Assembly: GCA_009760885.1 (NCBI GenBank)
Contig: CM019703.1
Coordinates: forward strand, 13,865,959 to 13,929,958
DNA: 64,000 nt
Reading direction: 5' to 3'
DNA from: Achatina immaculata
Taxonomy: Eukaryota > Mollusca > Gastropoda > Stylommatophora > Achatinidae
Shown: positions 22,976 to 34,045 of the stretch, one piece after another
Position numbering within the stretch: position 1 is the stretch's first letter
Layout: every line of letters starts with the position of its first letter
The notes under the pieces: model-generated
What the model saw: only the letters and a program-made list of their open reading frames with translations
What the model was told of the DNA's origin: nothing
The model's database searches: none
Made by a program: the position numbers and the translations under genes

Positions 22976-23040
22976 CCCCCCCCCCAAATCGGCTGCAAAT
23001 ATCACCATCTGGCAGTTCCAGAGAGATTGAAGAAAAACGT
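22907..23040 (+). mobile_element. R300 family, 3' fragment interrupted by (CA)n
   Basis: ACCGCTCCCTATCCGACACG and ATGTTGTGCATCAAAATCTT match the 3' part of the R300 copies. A (CA)n run and C-run (22946-22985) are inserted before TCGGCTGCAAATATCACC. Confidence 0.65.
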
Positions 23041-23159
23041 CTGTACCGTATCTTGTTTCAAGACAAGTGTCTTGTTTCTTGCATTCATTTATTGCAATGA
23101 CTAGCAAAGCGTCGAGTGGTATATACAGCAATCTACCAGTGTTATATTTAAAGTTAGAT

Positions 23160-23920
23160 AATTAAGAAGTTATTTGTGAAAGATTTGCCACCACAGTTGT
23201 GCTCTTTGGCTGTTTATATGTAGAATCTTCTAGGTCATGTCCTTTCTCGTTCGACTACGGGTTTTTTTTTTTTGCCTGGGAGACAAAAATCTTGAGCCAT
23301 TCGGAGTTTGGTATTCATGCGAGGATGTTGTCCCTTTATGCTTCCTGGTTTGTTAGGTAGCGTAGTTGTGATTGAGATAGCGCGTCGAGTCCTGTATGAA
23401 TTCAGTTCTTATGACGGTACTACCACCTCAGTTATGGTATACCTGCTCTAAATATGGTGAAAAAAATCATGCCTGTTTTTTTTTTATTCCGAACAATCGG
23501 TCCCATACCTGGTTCAGATATTTTTAAGCTCAAATCTTGATCAACATCAAGGCGATTCCCGTGCTTGTTCTTGATGTTCTTTCTGTGGAAAAAAAAGGAG
23601 CAAGGTGATTCAGCTCTTTCTCACCAAACTTCTTATTCCACCCAGGATTGATCCACCCAGCAAGCATCAAAAGATATATCACCAGCTTCATTTCGGAGTC
23701 GCCGAAACATCGGCTGTTAAACAGTTCACAGAGAAAATTTAAAAAAAAAAGAAGAAAGGACCTTTGGGTTTTTGTTACAGGACATCCCTAACCCCCACTG
23801 CAGACCATCATTTGGGATCAACTGATCTAGAAGATTCTACGTTAAACAGCCACGAGCACATCTCTGACGGCAAATCTTTCACAAATAACTTCTTAATTAG
23901 GGAAATTGTAATACAGGTAC
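23160..23920. other. No gene recognised
   Basis: Several T- and A-runs, no coding motif. The 23110-23170 stretch shares GCGTCGAGTGGTATA with the following minisatellite. Confidence 0.35.
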
Positions 23921-23924
23921 AGAA

Positions 23925-24292
23925 TAAGTCGAGTGGTATACACCGCAAGCGTCGAACAATATACATTGCAAGCGCCGAGTGGCATACAGCACAAGTGTCG
24001 AGTAGCATACATAGCAAGCGCCGAGTGGCATACAGCACAAGTGTCGAGTAGCATACATAGCAAGCGCTGACTGGCATACATCACAAGTGTCGAGTGGCAT
24101 ACATCACAAGTTTCGAGTAGCATACATAGCAAGCGCTGAGTAGCATACATAGCAAGCACCGAGTGGCATACAGCACAAGTGTCGATTAGCATACATAACA
24201 ATCGCCGAATGGCATACACCACAAGCATGAAATAGTATACAAACATCGAGTGGTATACAAGCATCGAGTGGTATACGTGCATGTAAGTAGTA
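23925..24292. repeat. ~23-bp minisatellite in paired units
   Basis: Units of the type AAGCGCCGAGTGGCATACA plus GCAC and AAGTGTCGAGTAGCATACAT plus AGC alternate, giving a 46-base dimer. A stray related copy lies near 23108. Multiple overlapping minus-strand frames over it are artefacts. Confidence 0.9.
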
Positions 24293-24462
24293 TATATCGC
24301 GAAGAGGTGAACTGTTTTCATCCCGAAAATCAAGATGGCAGAAAACAATGACCACGCCGAATTCATTTAATCAAACAGAAATTCGAACCGCGCTAAACGG
24401 GTTTAGGGGACATAACTACAGACACCACTTCAGACTTAGTTCATCTCAGAGAAGAGAGGGAG

Positions 24463-24463
<1 letters not shown>

Positions 24464-24501
<38 letters not shown>
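24464..24501. repeat. (CA)n microsatellite
   Basis: About 19 CA dinucleotides. The surrounding 24300-24810 shows no gene. Confidence 0.92.
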
Positions 24502-24502
<1 letters not shown>

Positions 24503-24811
24503 TGACCCCAGATTACTTTGGGGTTTGTGGTAGCCAGGAAACAAAACTCTTGATTGCCCTCAGCTGGATCAAGCTGTAGGGATCAGTTTGTTTTTTTTTT
24601 TGTTGTGCTGCCAGATCTGAAAGTCTTCTCACTCGTGCAATTTAATATAGTCCCTCCCAGGGCAAGACTGGGAGGGGAGGGTGCTGAATATTTGATTGTC
24701 TCAGTTGTTTATAAGTTCATTTTGTTTTCAAATTGTCAGGAGCCCGAGGCAAGGAAGTCTTTGTATGTTTTGTAGTTTAAATAAGAATACAATTATTAAT
24801 GTTTTTTTTTT

Positions 24812-24985
24812 ATTGTAACTGCGCATTTTAAAGTCAGATTTAGTGTAACTGGGCGTTGTGAAAGTCAAATTTATTGTAACTGCACATTGTAAAGTCAGAT
24901 TTATTGTAACTACATCATAAAGTCAAATTTGTTGTAACTGAGGCATTATAAAACACTATTTATTGTAACTTTTAAAGTCAGTTTA
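24812..24985. repeat. ~30-bp AT-rich tandem repeat, 6 copies
   Basis: The unit is TTTATTGTAACTGCACATTG plus TAAAGTCAGA with length changes between copies. Confidence 0.88.
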
Positions 24986-25020
24986 TGAAGCGTCGCATAG
25001 TTACGTCTGTGTATGTGAGG

Positions 25021-25060
25021 AGTGTGTGTGTGTGTGAGAGAGAGAGGGGGGGGGGGGGGA
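25021..25060. repeat. (GT)n, (GA)n and G-run
   Basis: GTGTGTGTGTGAGAGAGAGA is followed by a run of about 13 G. Confidence 0.9.
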
Positions 25061-25074
25061 TTAAGGAAAATAGC

Positions 25075-25160
25075 GAACGAACGAACGAACAGACTTTATT
25101 TTCAAAGAGCGAAAATTCGGGTTCGTATGTCTGTCTGGACATTCTGTCCTTCATCAATCA
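25075..25160 (-). mobile_element. CR1-like LINE 3'-end fragment with (GTTC)n tail
   Basis: The reverse complement contains TGAAGGACAGAATGTCCAGAC, then ...TTTGAAAATAAAGTCTGTTC and repeats GTTC. It matches the 3' ends at 33080-33150 and 58060-58140 but has a different tetranucleotide tail. Confidence 0.65.
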
Positions 25161-25693
25161 GTTTTTACTCTACTTTGAGAGAGAGAGAGAGAATCAGTCA
25201 AGTTTCACTAGCAGCTGCAAGAAAGAAAATCCTCACAGAGCATCTTATAGCGACTTGTCAGAAGATATAGTGGCAGCAGTAAGGAGCTTTCTAGTGGCTC
25301 ATAGTCTGGCTTATCATTTGAGTCTGCCTCATCAGCGGCCAGAAGTGGACCTCCCAAGTGTTTGTTTGGAAAGAAACATCCCAGTATTAGACTGGCCTGG
25401 ACTGTGGCAAGTTTTTGATATATGAAGCTTTCCACCCAGTCGGACTTGAACGAGGCAGCTCAAGAGCTCTCTGTGCTGGCTGTCTTTAGCGTTCAGCGCT
25501 ATCTCTTATTCACGCTAGCCGTTTATATATGCTTGAACATTCAGTGTTCAGTTTATGAATGGTGTTTTATGCTTGTGTTTCGATTTAAGGAGGATTTATG
25601 CTGGTGGGATTTGTTGAGAATATGTTCCTTTATTTTAAACCGTTGTGGGTGAAGAGGCTGTCTGATTTAGCAGGTAGCGATCCGTAAGTGACA
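25161..25693. other. No gene recognised
   Basis: Contains a short AG run and short frames of up to about 76 codons without motif. Confidence 0.35.
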
Positions 25694-26015
25694 TGCTGGT
25701 GTCAAGGTTGGCGAACCATAGCCGATCAAGACCCTGTCCCACCGAGACACTGGCACCCCCAGTAACAGGTCTAGCCTGGATAATGGGACAGGGATCGCCA
25801 CAGCCCCAGTAGGAGTGGAGTCTGCTAAGGAAGTACTGCACACATTCGCTGCTTTTTCACCTCCACCGACAGACTGAAAAAAAAAAATAGCCGTCTTAAC
25901 CACATTCTGATCTAACACGATGCTCTGCCTCAACATCTTCACTGCAAGGAATATAAAGCTGGCATTTCCAGAAAGAAAAGAAGAACAAGAACGAGAAGAG
26001 TATTATTATTATTAT
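25694..26015 (+). mobile_element. R300 interspersed repeat, near full length
   Basis: Shared blocks, in order: ATGCTGGTGTCAAGGTTGGC, GACCCTGTCCCACC, CCCCCAGTAACAGGTCTAGC, GGGACAGGGATCGCCACAG, GACTGAAAAA, TAACACGATGCTCTGCCTCA, ACATCTTCACTGCA and an A/G-rich (GAA)n-like tail. The same order occurs at 34046-34372 and 48640-48960. No protein is encoded; a SINE-like origin is possible but no tRNA box was recognised. Confidence 0.85.
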
Positions 26016-26066
26016 TTTTAAACCGTTGTGATATTTCAGTTGTCTACGTGAACGGTTAAGTTGTTG

Positions 26067-26365
26067 CTGATAGTCTCTCGTCCCTCACCTCCACTTACTG
26101 AGATAGTCTCTAGTCCCTCACCTCCACGTACTGAGATAGTCTGTAGTCCCTCACCTCCACTTACTGAGATAGTCTCTAGTCCCTCACCTCCACGTACTGA
26201 GATAGTCTCTAGTCCCTCACCTCCACGTACTGAGATAGTCTCTAGTCCCTCACCTCCACGTACTGAGATAGTCTCTAGTCCCTCACCTCCACGTACTGAG
26301 ATAGTCTCTAGTCCCTCACCTCCACGTACTGAGATAGTCTCTAGTCCCTCACCTCCACGTACTGA
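26067..26365. repeat. 33-bp minisatellite, 9 copies
   Basis: The unit is GAGATAGTCTCTAGTCCCTC plus ACCTCCACGTACT. Copies are nearly identical; the unit length is a multiple of three, so both strands stay open, giving 113-118 residue artefact frames. Confidence 0.96.
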
Positions 26366-26597
26366 CCCACTCCGGCCGAGTGAACCTTTCACGCAGTTTT
26401 AGTATTCTTGACTTTACTTATGTTAACTGAAATTTTTAATCATTCATATTCCACTTTACATTTGATAACTTTTCCCCGTTAAGTTAGGTTAAAGATATCA
26501 CTCGCGTAAGACCACGTGATGATTGGTTATTGCTTGAATTGTTACCCTGGGAAAAGGTGATTACTGTTTATGACGTGTATCGTTCTTAAGATCTGAC

Positions 26598-27901
26598 GCC
26601 CATTTTCTTCTTCTTGTGGTATGGATATCAAGATGAAGGGGCCTTGAATCAGATTGTATGATCTCCATATCGAGCGCAGGGGTAGCCTAGTGGAAGTGCT
26701 TCGGAAAGCTGAGTGTTAAACGGATGCAGAAAATGTCTCATATTCCTTCACATTCTGCCTGCAAAAACCCATACTGCAGCCTAGATTTAAGATCCATCTT
26801 TCTGTCCTTTTTCACTTTCCACTGCAGGATTACAGCATACGATCAAAAATATAAGACCCACTACCCAATCCATTGTCATGTTCACACTCTTAGCTGCAGG
26901 ATGACAGCCTACAATCTAAATGTCGGATACCACTACCCAGTCCATTCTCATGTTTCACACGCTTACTGCAGGATGACAGCCTCCGGTATAAATGTAAGGC
27001 CCATCTTCCTGTCTGTGTGTCCGCTCACGGCCGGGCTTACACCAGATGAGACCACGGAGAAATTTATTCTCTTCATGATCGTTACCACTCAAGATAAAAC
27101 GTGACCTCGCTGGCGCCTGTAATTTCGTGTCATTTGTGTTTTACGAATGGCCTTCACCGCCTGTGTCCAGTAAATAACGAAGCAGATCTGCCGGTCTGTC
27201 CTTCCCCAAGGACTCGTTTACAGAACAGAGTCTTTGGGATCCGTGTATGGATGGAGGGAATATACGTGGGGTTTGTGTGAAAAGATGGGGGTAAGAAGCT
27301 AGTTACAAGACTAAGATATCCAGTGCTTAATATGGAGTATCGTGCTGTCCAGTTACTGAATGATGTCATATAGTATCATACAGCCTATTACCGCGTTCGT
27401 GAATGTGCCCTGTTAGGAAAAGACTATGGGGCTGATAGAGAGTCTTGCCAGGCTCTAGGTCGCGAACGTTGTCTTCAGCTTTTCCTTTTTTTTTTCTACC
27501 TGACATCTGAGTGTGTTATCATCATCATGTGCCAGCTCCCCGTGGAAGCTGACTGCAGTGACCCTCCACATAGCTCTCTTTTTTTTTGGTTTTCTCAGTC
27601 AACCCGGCCATGCTGAATCCTTTCCATTTTTCTGTGTTGTCCGCCAGTCTGCATCGTTGTCGTCCACTTCCTCGTTTTCCTTCTAATTTGTCCTTTAATA
27701 TGGTTTTTCATTATTATGTTATGCCTATTGATATGACCGAGATATTTGATTATGTTTTGTATTACCTCTTGATATGACCGAGATATTTGATTATGTTTTG
27801 TATTATATCTCTTCCCAGTTGTGTTTGACTTGTTACTTCTTTGTTTTGCATCTCTGTCCATGAGGTTGCTCATATTCTATTGCATACTCACATGTTAAGG
27901 A
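26598..27901. repeat. 1304-bp tandem duplication, first copy
   Basis: The segment from CCCATTTTCTTCTTCTTGTG is repeated exactly 1304 bases later. I saw no difference between the copies across the frames compared. It holds a SINE-like head fragment (AGGGGTAGCCTAGTGGAAGT), unique sequence, and a LINE 3' fragment. The 126-codon plus-strand frame inside (26724-27104) contains spaced CRMTA-type blocks from a weak internal repeat and is not a convincing gene. Confidence 0.93.
27518..27900 (-). mobile_element. LINE 3'-end fragment with (ATG)n tail, first copy
   Basis: On the minus strand the frame 27873-27595 encodes ...IIKYLGHINRHNIIMKNHI and RRKTRKW, the LGH-x-R and RGRP-like part of a non-LTR C-terminus. 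It ends in GCACATGATGATGATAAC-like sequence at 27518-27535. A 43-base internal duplication (TTGATATGACCGAGATATTT) is present. Confidence 0.65.
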
Positions 27902-29205
27902 CCCCATTTTCTTCTTCTTGTGGTATGGATATCAAGATGAAGGGGCCTTGAATCAGATTGTATGATCTCCATATCGAGCGCAGGGGTAGCCTAGTGGAAG
28001 TGCTTCGGAAAGCTGAGTGTTAAACGGATGCAGAAAATGTCTCATATTCCTTCACATTCTGCCTGCAAAAACCCATACTGCAGCCTAGATTTAAGATCCA
28101 TCTTTCTGTCCTTTTTCACTTTCCACTGCAGGATTACAGCATACGATCAAAAATATAAGACCCACTACCCAATCCATTGTCATGTTCACACTCTTAGCTG
28201 CAGGATGACAGCCTACAATCTAAATGTCGGATACCACTACCCAGTCCATTCTCATGTTTCACACGCTTACTGCAGGATGACAGCCTCCGGTATAAATGTA
28301 AGGCCCATCTTCCTGTCTGTGTGTCCGCTCACGGCCGGGCTTACACCAGATGAGACCACGGAGAAATTTATTCTCTTCATGATCGTTACCACTCAAGATA
28401 AAACGTGACCTCGCTGGCGCCTGTAATTTCGTGTCATTTGTGTTTTACGAATGGCCTTCACCGCCTGTGTCCAGTAAATAACGAAGCAGATCTGCCGGTC
28501 TGTCCTTCCCCAAGGACTCGTTTACAGAACAGAGTCTTTGGGATCCGTGTATGGATGGAGGGAATATACGTGGGGTTTGTGTGAAAAGATGGGGGTAAGA
28601 AGCTAGTTACAAGACTAAGATATCCAGTGCTTAATATGGAGTATCGTGCTGTCCAGTTACTGAATGATGTCATATAGTATCATACAGCCTATTACCGCGT
28701 TCGTGAATGTGCCCTGTTAGGAAAAGACTATGGGGCTGATAGAGAGTCTTGCCAGGCTCTAGGTCGCGAACGTTGTCTTCAGCTTTTCCTTTTTTTTTTC
28801 TACCTGACATCTGAGTGTGTTATCATCATCATGTGCCAGCTCCCCGTGGAAGCTGACTGCAGTGACCCTCCACATAGCTCTCTTTTTTTTTGGTTTTCTC
28901 AGTCAACCCGGCCATGCTGAATCCTTTCCATTTTTCTGTGTTGTCCGCCAGTCTGCATCGTTGTCGTCCACTTCCTCGTTTTCCTTCTAATTTGTCCTTT
29001 AATATGGTTTTTCATTATTATGTTATGCCTATTGATATGACCGAGATATTTGATTATGTTTTGTATTACCTCTTGATATGACCGAGATATTTGATTATGT
29101 TTTGTATTATATCTCTTCCCAGTTGTGTTTGACTTGTTACTTCTTTGTTTTGCATCTCTGTCCATGAGGTTGCTCATATTCTATTGCATACTCACATGTT
29201 AAGGA
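27902..29205. repeat. 1304-bp tandem duplication, second copy
   Basis: Same content and order as the first copy, ending at AAGGACC, after which the sequence diverges (CTCGTTTTCTTTAT instead of CCATTTTCTTCTT). It is either a very recent duplication or a false duplication made in assembly. Confidence 0.93.
28822..29204 (-). mobile_element. LINE 3'-end fragment with (ATG)n tail, second copy
   Basis: The identical fragment carried by the second copy of the 1304-bp duplication. Confidence 0.65.
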
Positions 29206-29220
29206 CCTCGTTTTCTTTAT

Positions 29221-29344
29221 TGTGTGTGTGTGTATGTATGCATGAATAACTATTCCCTTACCGTCATCATCACGTGCTGTCTTCAGGACGAAGGTTGGTG
29301 GTAATGAATCTCCTGTTTCCCCGCTCCCTCGCCTTGAAGGTACA
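29221..29344. other. Short (GT)n and unique spacer before the 24-bp array
   Basis: GTGTGTGTGTGTATG is followed by unique sequence; no gene. Confidence 0.6.
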
Positions 29345-30567
29345 CGCAGGCTGTGTCCTGTCCACTCAGCCAGGCTGTTTCCTGTCCACTCAGCCAGCCT
29401 GTGTCCAGTCCACTCAGCCAGGCTGTTTCCTGTCCACTCAGCCAGGCTGTTTCCTGTCCACTCAGCCAGCCTGTGTCCTGTCCACTCAGCCAGCCTGTGT
29501 CCTGTCCACTCAGCCAGCCTGTTTCCTGTCCACTCAGCCAGCCTGTTTCCTGTCCACTCAGCCAGGCTGTTTCCTGTCCACTCAGCCAGGCTGTTTCCTG
29601 TCCACTCAGCCAGCCTGTTTCCTGTCCACTCAGCCAGCCTGTGTCCTGTCCACTCAGCCAGGCTGTGTCCTGTCCACTCAGCCAGGCTGTTTCCTGTCCA
29701 CTCAGCCAGGCTGTTTCCTGTCCACTCAGCCAGGCTGTTTCCTGTCCACTCAGCCAGGCTGTTTCCTGTCCACTCAGCCAGGCTGTTTCCTGTCCACTCA
29801 GCCAGCCTGTGTCCTGTCCACTCAGCCAGCCTGTGTCCTGTCCACTCAGCCAGGCTGTGTCCTGTCCACTCAGCCAGGCTGTTTCCTGTCCACTCAGCCA
29901 GGCTGTGTCCTGTCCACTCAGCCAGGCTGTTTCCTGTCCACTCAGCCAGGCTGTGTCCTGTCCACTCAGCCAGGCTGTTTCCTGTCCACTCAGCCAGGCT
30001 GTTTCCTGTCCACTCAGCCAGGCTGTGTCCTGTCCACTCAGCCAGGCTGTTTCCTGTCCACTCAGCCAGGCTGTGTCCTGTCCACTCAGCCAGGCTGTTT
30101 CCTGTCCACTCAGCCAGGCTGTGTCCTGTCCACTCAGCCAGGCTGTTTCCTGTCCACTCAGCCAGGCTGTGTCCTGTCCACTCAGCCAGGCTGTTTCCTG
30201 TCCACTCAGCCAGGCTGTTTCCTGTCCACTCAGCCAGGCTGTGTCCTGTCCACTCAGCCAGGCTGTGTCCTGTCCACTCAGCCAGGCTGTTTCCTGTCCA
30301 CTCAGCCAGGCTGTGTCCTGTCCACTCAGACAGCCTGTGTCCTGTCCACTCAGCCAGGCTGTGTCCTGTCCACTCAGACAGCCTGTTTCCTGTCCACTCA
30401 GCCAGGCTGTTTCCTGTCCACTCAGACAGCCTGTGTCCTGTCCACTCAGCCAGGCTGTTTCCTGTCCACTCAGCCAGGCTGTTTCCTGTCCACTCAGCCA
30501 GGCTGTTTCCTGTCCACTCAGCCAGGCTGTGTCCAGTCCACTCAGCCAGGCTGTGTCCTGTCCACTT
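29345..30567. repeat. 24-bp minisatellite, about 51 copies
   Basis: The unit is CAGGCTGTTTCCTGTCCACT plus CAGC. Two positions vary (GTTTCC/GTGTCC and CAGG/CAGC), with rare CAGACAG units near 30330-30430. Because 24 is divisible by three and the unit has no stop in three frames, 455-482 residue frames run through on both strands (for example repeating CFLSTQPG or CPLSQAVS). There is no sign that any is expressed. Confidence 0.97.
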
Positions 30568-30569
30568 TT

Positions 30570-30900
30570 GTATATTTTCCTATCTACATATCTGTCTACC
30601 TCTCGCTCTTTTTTCCCCTTCCAACTTTCCTTCTGGTATGATCTGATCTTCAGTATATTGTTAAGTCTTTTGAGATGGCCAAAGTATTTTGTTTTCTTCA
30701 TCTTTATTTCTTTTGGAATTTTACATTTCACTTGGAGCTGTTCTAAAACTTGTGCTTTTCCATCTCCATGTTATAGGACCTAATTTTCCGTTCAGCTACA
30801 TTAATCTTCTCAAATATTTTTCTTAGAGTCTATGTTTCTTCTGCATACAGTATTACAGAATAGATGTACCATTTTATAAATCTCCTTTCTTTATGGGCAT
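30570..30900 (-). mobile_element. Diverged LINE fragment, C-terminal region
   Basis: Minus-strand translation has traces of YSVILYAEE-TLRKIFEKINVAERK, then KYFGHLKRLNNIL, which match the YGxExWT...LGHxxR part of non-LTR C-termini and resemble the fragment at 27518-27900. It is decayed and directly abuts the 24-bp array. Confidence 0.55.
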
Positions 30901-31470
30901 ATTCCTTTATAACAGTACTGTCTTCATTTCATGGCTTTGCTATTCCTGTTCCATTACGTGCCCATTTAAGTACGTTTTCATGAGAGGCATAAATGCACGT
31001 GTATGTTTTTATTTTCTTTCTTTGTTTTCATTATATCTTTCTTTATCTCTGTCAAACTCTGGCAGATGCCCCTCTATCTGTGTGAATGCTCGGCTTGAAT
31101 CTGTGATATATTTTTAGTTTGTGACATTTGCCCAGAGCCGGCCCTTCATGGAAACCTGAATTTTAAACACAGCGAAGCCAGCCGGAAGAGCATCGTTATT
31201 TGAGTTCTTGTCGATTAGAGATGTCGTGACTTTGCATACAGAGCGAGTCTCTTGTTCTTGTCGGCAGTTTTTTTGGTGTTTTTGCCGCTTGTCGTTTGCT
31301 GTTTCGTTTGGAAGCGTTTGTTGTTTAGTGAAATGTATTGTTGTTGTGTTTGGTATTGTTTATCCTGTGTTTTGGAATGATTTCTTTTTAAGTGAGTTTC
31401 TTCTGTTTTGAAATTGTTTATTCTTTACTGAGTTTGTTGTTGCTCTGTTCGGAATTGTTTGGTTTTAAGA
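30901..31470. other. No gene recognised
   Basis: T-rich sequence with short frames, passing into early diverged copies of the 41-bp repeat at about 31330. Confidence 0.35.
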
Positions 31471-32290
31471 AATTTAATGTCGTTCTGTTTGGAATTATTT
31501 GTCTTTTAGTGAGTTTATTGTTTCTGTGTTGGGAATTATTTGTCTTTTAGTGAGTTTATTGTTTCTGTGTTGGGAATTATTTGTCTTTTAGTGAGTTTAT
31601 TGTTTCTGTGTTGGGAATTATTTGTCTTTTAGTGAGTTTATTGTTTCTGTGTTGGGAATTATTTGTCTTTTAGTGAGTTTATTGTTTCTGTGTTGGGAAT
31701 TATTTGTCTTTTAGTGAGTTTATTGTTTCTGTGTTGGGAATTATTTGTCTTTTAGTGAGTTTATTGTTTCTGTGTTGGGAATTATTTGTCTTTTAGTGAG
31801 TTTATTGTTTCTGTGTTGGGAATTATTTGTCTTTTAGTGAGTTTATTGTTCTGTGTTGGGAATTATTTGTCTTTTAGTGAGTTTATTGTTTCTGTGTTGG
31901 GAATTATTTGTCTTTTAGTGAGTTTATTGTTTCTGTGTTGGGAATTATTTGTCTTTTAGTGAGTTTATTGTTTCTGTGTTGGGAATTATTTGTCTTTTAG
32001 TGAGTTTATTGTTTCTGTGTTGGCAGTTATTTGTCTTTTAGTGAGTTTATTGTTTCTGTGTTGGGAATTATTTGTCTTTTAGTGAGTTTATTGTTTCTGT
32101 GTTGGGAAGTATATGTCTCTTAGTGTGTTTATTGTTTCTTTTTTGAGAATTATTTGTCTTTTAGTGAGGTTATTATTTCTCTGTTTGGAATTGTTTTTCT
32201 TTAGTGAATTTATTGTTGTTCTGTTTGGAATTGTTTGTTCCTTAATCTGTTTATTGTTAATCTGTTTGGAATTGTTTGTACACTATATTG
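31330..32290. repeat. 41-bp minisatellite, about 20 copies
   Basis: The unit is TGAGTTTATTGTTTCTGTGT plus TGGGAATTATTTGTCTTTTAG. Copies at 31510-32090 are almost identical and 41 bases apart; the flanks (31330-31500 and 32100-32290) hold older, diverged copies with TTTGGAATTGTTTG. Confidence 0.96.
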
Positions 32291-32605
32291 TGGCAACTTT
32301 TTGTTAGATACTTCTGATTATCTTACACAATTTAAAAATTCTGCCTGTCTGTCTGGAATTCCAGCCCTCAATCTGTCTCTGTGTCTATTCATCCGTCCGC
32401 CTGTTGTATATCTAATCAGCTTCTTTGTGTGATATCGATTGTCTGCATGTTTGAATTCTTATCTATCTGTAAACCGCCGTACATGCCTGTGTGTTTGTTT
32501 GTGTGGCCGTGTATCTCTGTTTTATAATATTTATCTTTTAATCCGATTTTTTTCCCTAGCGGTCTGTATAGAATATAATTGTATTCACATAACTCGCTCT
32601 CTCGC

Positions 32606-32607
32606 TG

Positions 32608-32646
<39 letters not shown>

Positions 32647-32647
32647 A
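32606..32647. repeat. (CT)n(CA)n microsatellite
   Basis: A CT run followed by CA dinucleotides at the 5' boundary of the CR1-like fragment. Confidence 0.9.
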
Positions 32648-33147
32648 CATATGTCTTCCAAAACCTAGACTTGATCTTTACAAGAAAAGCTTTAGTTATT
32701 CTACTGCTCATCTTTGGAATACCCTCCCATCCTGTATAAAAAATATAAATTATACTCCTTCCTACAACTACAAGCTTTCCCAATATCTATTTGATGTCGA
32801 CTATATGCCTCCATGAATTATAAAACTTAAAAGTTATCTTAAACTGCTCTTACAGACACTGAATACAATTAATGGTTTTCTGAATAGTCCCGAAAATTTT
32901 GTTTAGTAGATAGTCATTTATAATGTATGTAGTTACTTCTGTACTGAGTGAATGGATAAGAAGGAAACGTAAATGTTATATTTTATTTTATGTCTCTCAG
33001 CTTCAGTATTAATTATGTTTGTTACATGAACATATTTGTAGAATGTCTGGAATAGAGTGAAATATATATGATAAAGGGCAGAATGTGAGACGGACCTACG
33101 TGCCCAATTCTTAACACTTTTGAAATAAAGATCAATCAATCAATCAG

Positions 33148-33150
<3 letters not shown>
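32648..33150 (+). mobile_element. CR1-like LINE 3' end with (AATC)n tail
   Basis: The frame ending at 32816 reads KPRLDLYKKSFSYSTAHLWN followed by TLPSCI and ends ..LFDVDYMPP-stop, the typical last residues of CR1/L2/Jockey-type reverse transcriptases (YKxSFxYxxxxLWNxLP). About 300 bases of 3' UTR follow, with GGGCAGAATGTGAGACGGAC and AATAAAGATCAATCAATCAA. The UTR is shared with 57789-58140. Confidence 0.85.
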
Positions 33151-33229
<79 letters not shown>

Positions 33230-33282
33230 TACATACATACATACGTACGTACATACATACGTACATACACACACACACACAC
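33151..33282. repeat. Compound microsatellite (CT)n(TA)n(CA)n(CATA)n
   Basis: Several pure runs follow each other directly after the LINE tail. Confidence 0.93.
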
Positions 33283-33995
33283 TAGCTAAGTACCCGGCGT
33301 TGTCCCGGTATTTATTATTCCAATCACGAAAGTTCTATTCATTTCCTCAACCTTCTAGAGGATTCTACAAAGTTCTATTCATTTCCTCAACCTTCTAGAG
33401 GGTTCTACAAAGTTCTATTCATTTCCTCAACCTTCTAGAGGGTTCTACAAAGTTCTAGTCATTTCCTCAACCTTCTAGAGGGTTCTACAAAGTTCTAATT
33501 ATTTCCACAACCTTCTAGAAGCCCTGGAAAGTTGAACAGAGTCTAGACTATTCTACAGAATTCTGTTCGTTCTATTCGACTAAACTTGGGCGTAATTGTC
33601 ATCAGGATTGTCACCAATCAGCCTAGGGAACCCGAACACTATGGAGTCGACACTAATCTCGGTCAATTTGGACATTTTATTTCTCACCTTAACCCCCAGG
33701 CCTCCCTCCCCTCCCCCCCCCCCCCGCCGATGGGGGCTGAATTTGGACTTAAACGGCATCGGGAGTGTCACTTTTCATCTCCACGACACCGAAAACTATT
33801 GGTTCGACACTAATATCGGTCGTTTTCGATTATTTTTACATGTAACCCACCCCACCCCAGCCTTTCCCCCCCCCCTCCCCACATGCCGATTGGGGCTGAG
33901 CTTGGACTTAAACAGCATTGGGAATGTCACTATTAATCCCAGGGACCCGGAAAACTGTGGATTCGACACTAATATCAGTCGTTTTCGATGCTTGG
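33283..33995 (+). mobile_element. Unclassified interspersed element with internal 40-bp and ~165-bp repeats
   Basis: It starts TAGCTAAGTACCCGGCGTTG then TCCCGG. Five 40-base units with CCTCAACCTTCTAGAGGGTT follow (33340-33520). After that come three copies of a ~165-base block holding TTCGACACTAATATCGGTCG, a C-run, GGGGCTGA-TTTGGACTTAAAC and GGGAATGTCACT (about 33625, 33790, 33955). The 200-codon frame over it is not a gene. A CCCGGCGTTG-CCCGG start is a type I associate with repeats in several animal genomes, from memory and unverified. Confidence 0.6.
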
Positions 33996-33997
33996 TA

Positions 33998-33998
33998 C

Positions 33999-34033
<35 letters not shown>
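33998..34033. repeat. (CA)n microsatellite
   Basis: ACACAC run between the preceding element and an R300 copy. Confidence 0.92.
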
Positions 34034-34037
<4 letters not shown>

Positions 34038-34045
34038 CAGCGAGT

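Noticed and set aside
26036..26402. GGEGLETISVR repeat protein and its opposite-strand partner
   Set aside because: 33-bp minisatellite artefact.
26724..27104. 126-codon frame, identical in both duplicate copies
   Set aside because: Identity follows from the whole 1304-bp duplication, so it is no evidence of selection; the frame contains weakly repeated CRMTAY blocks and no known domain.
29283..30731. Open frames of 455-482 codons on both strands
   Set aside because: They are produced by the 24-bp tandem array, whose unit length is a multiple of three and has no stops in those frames.
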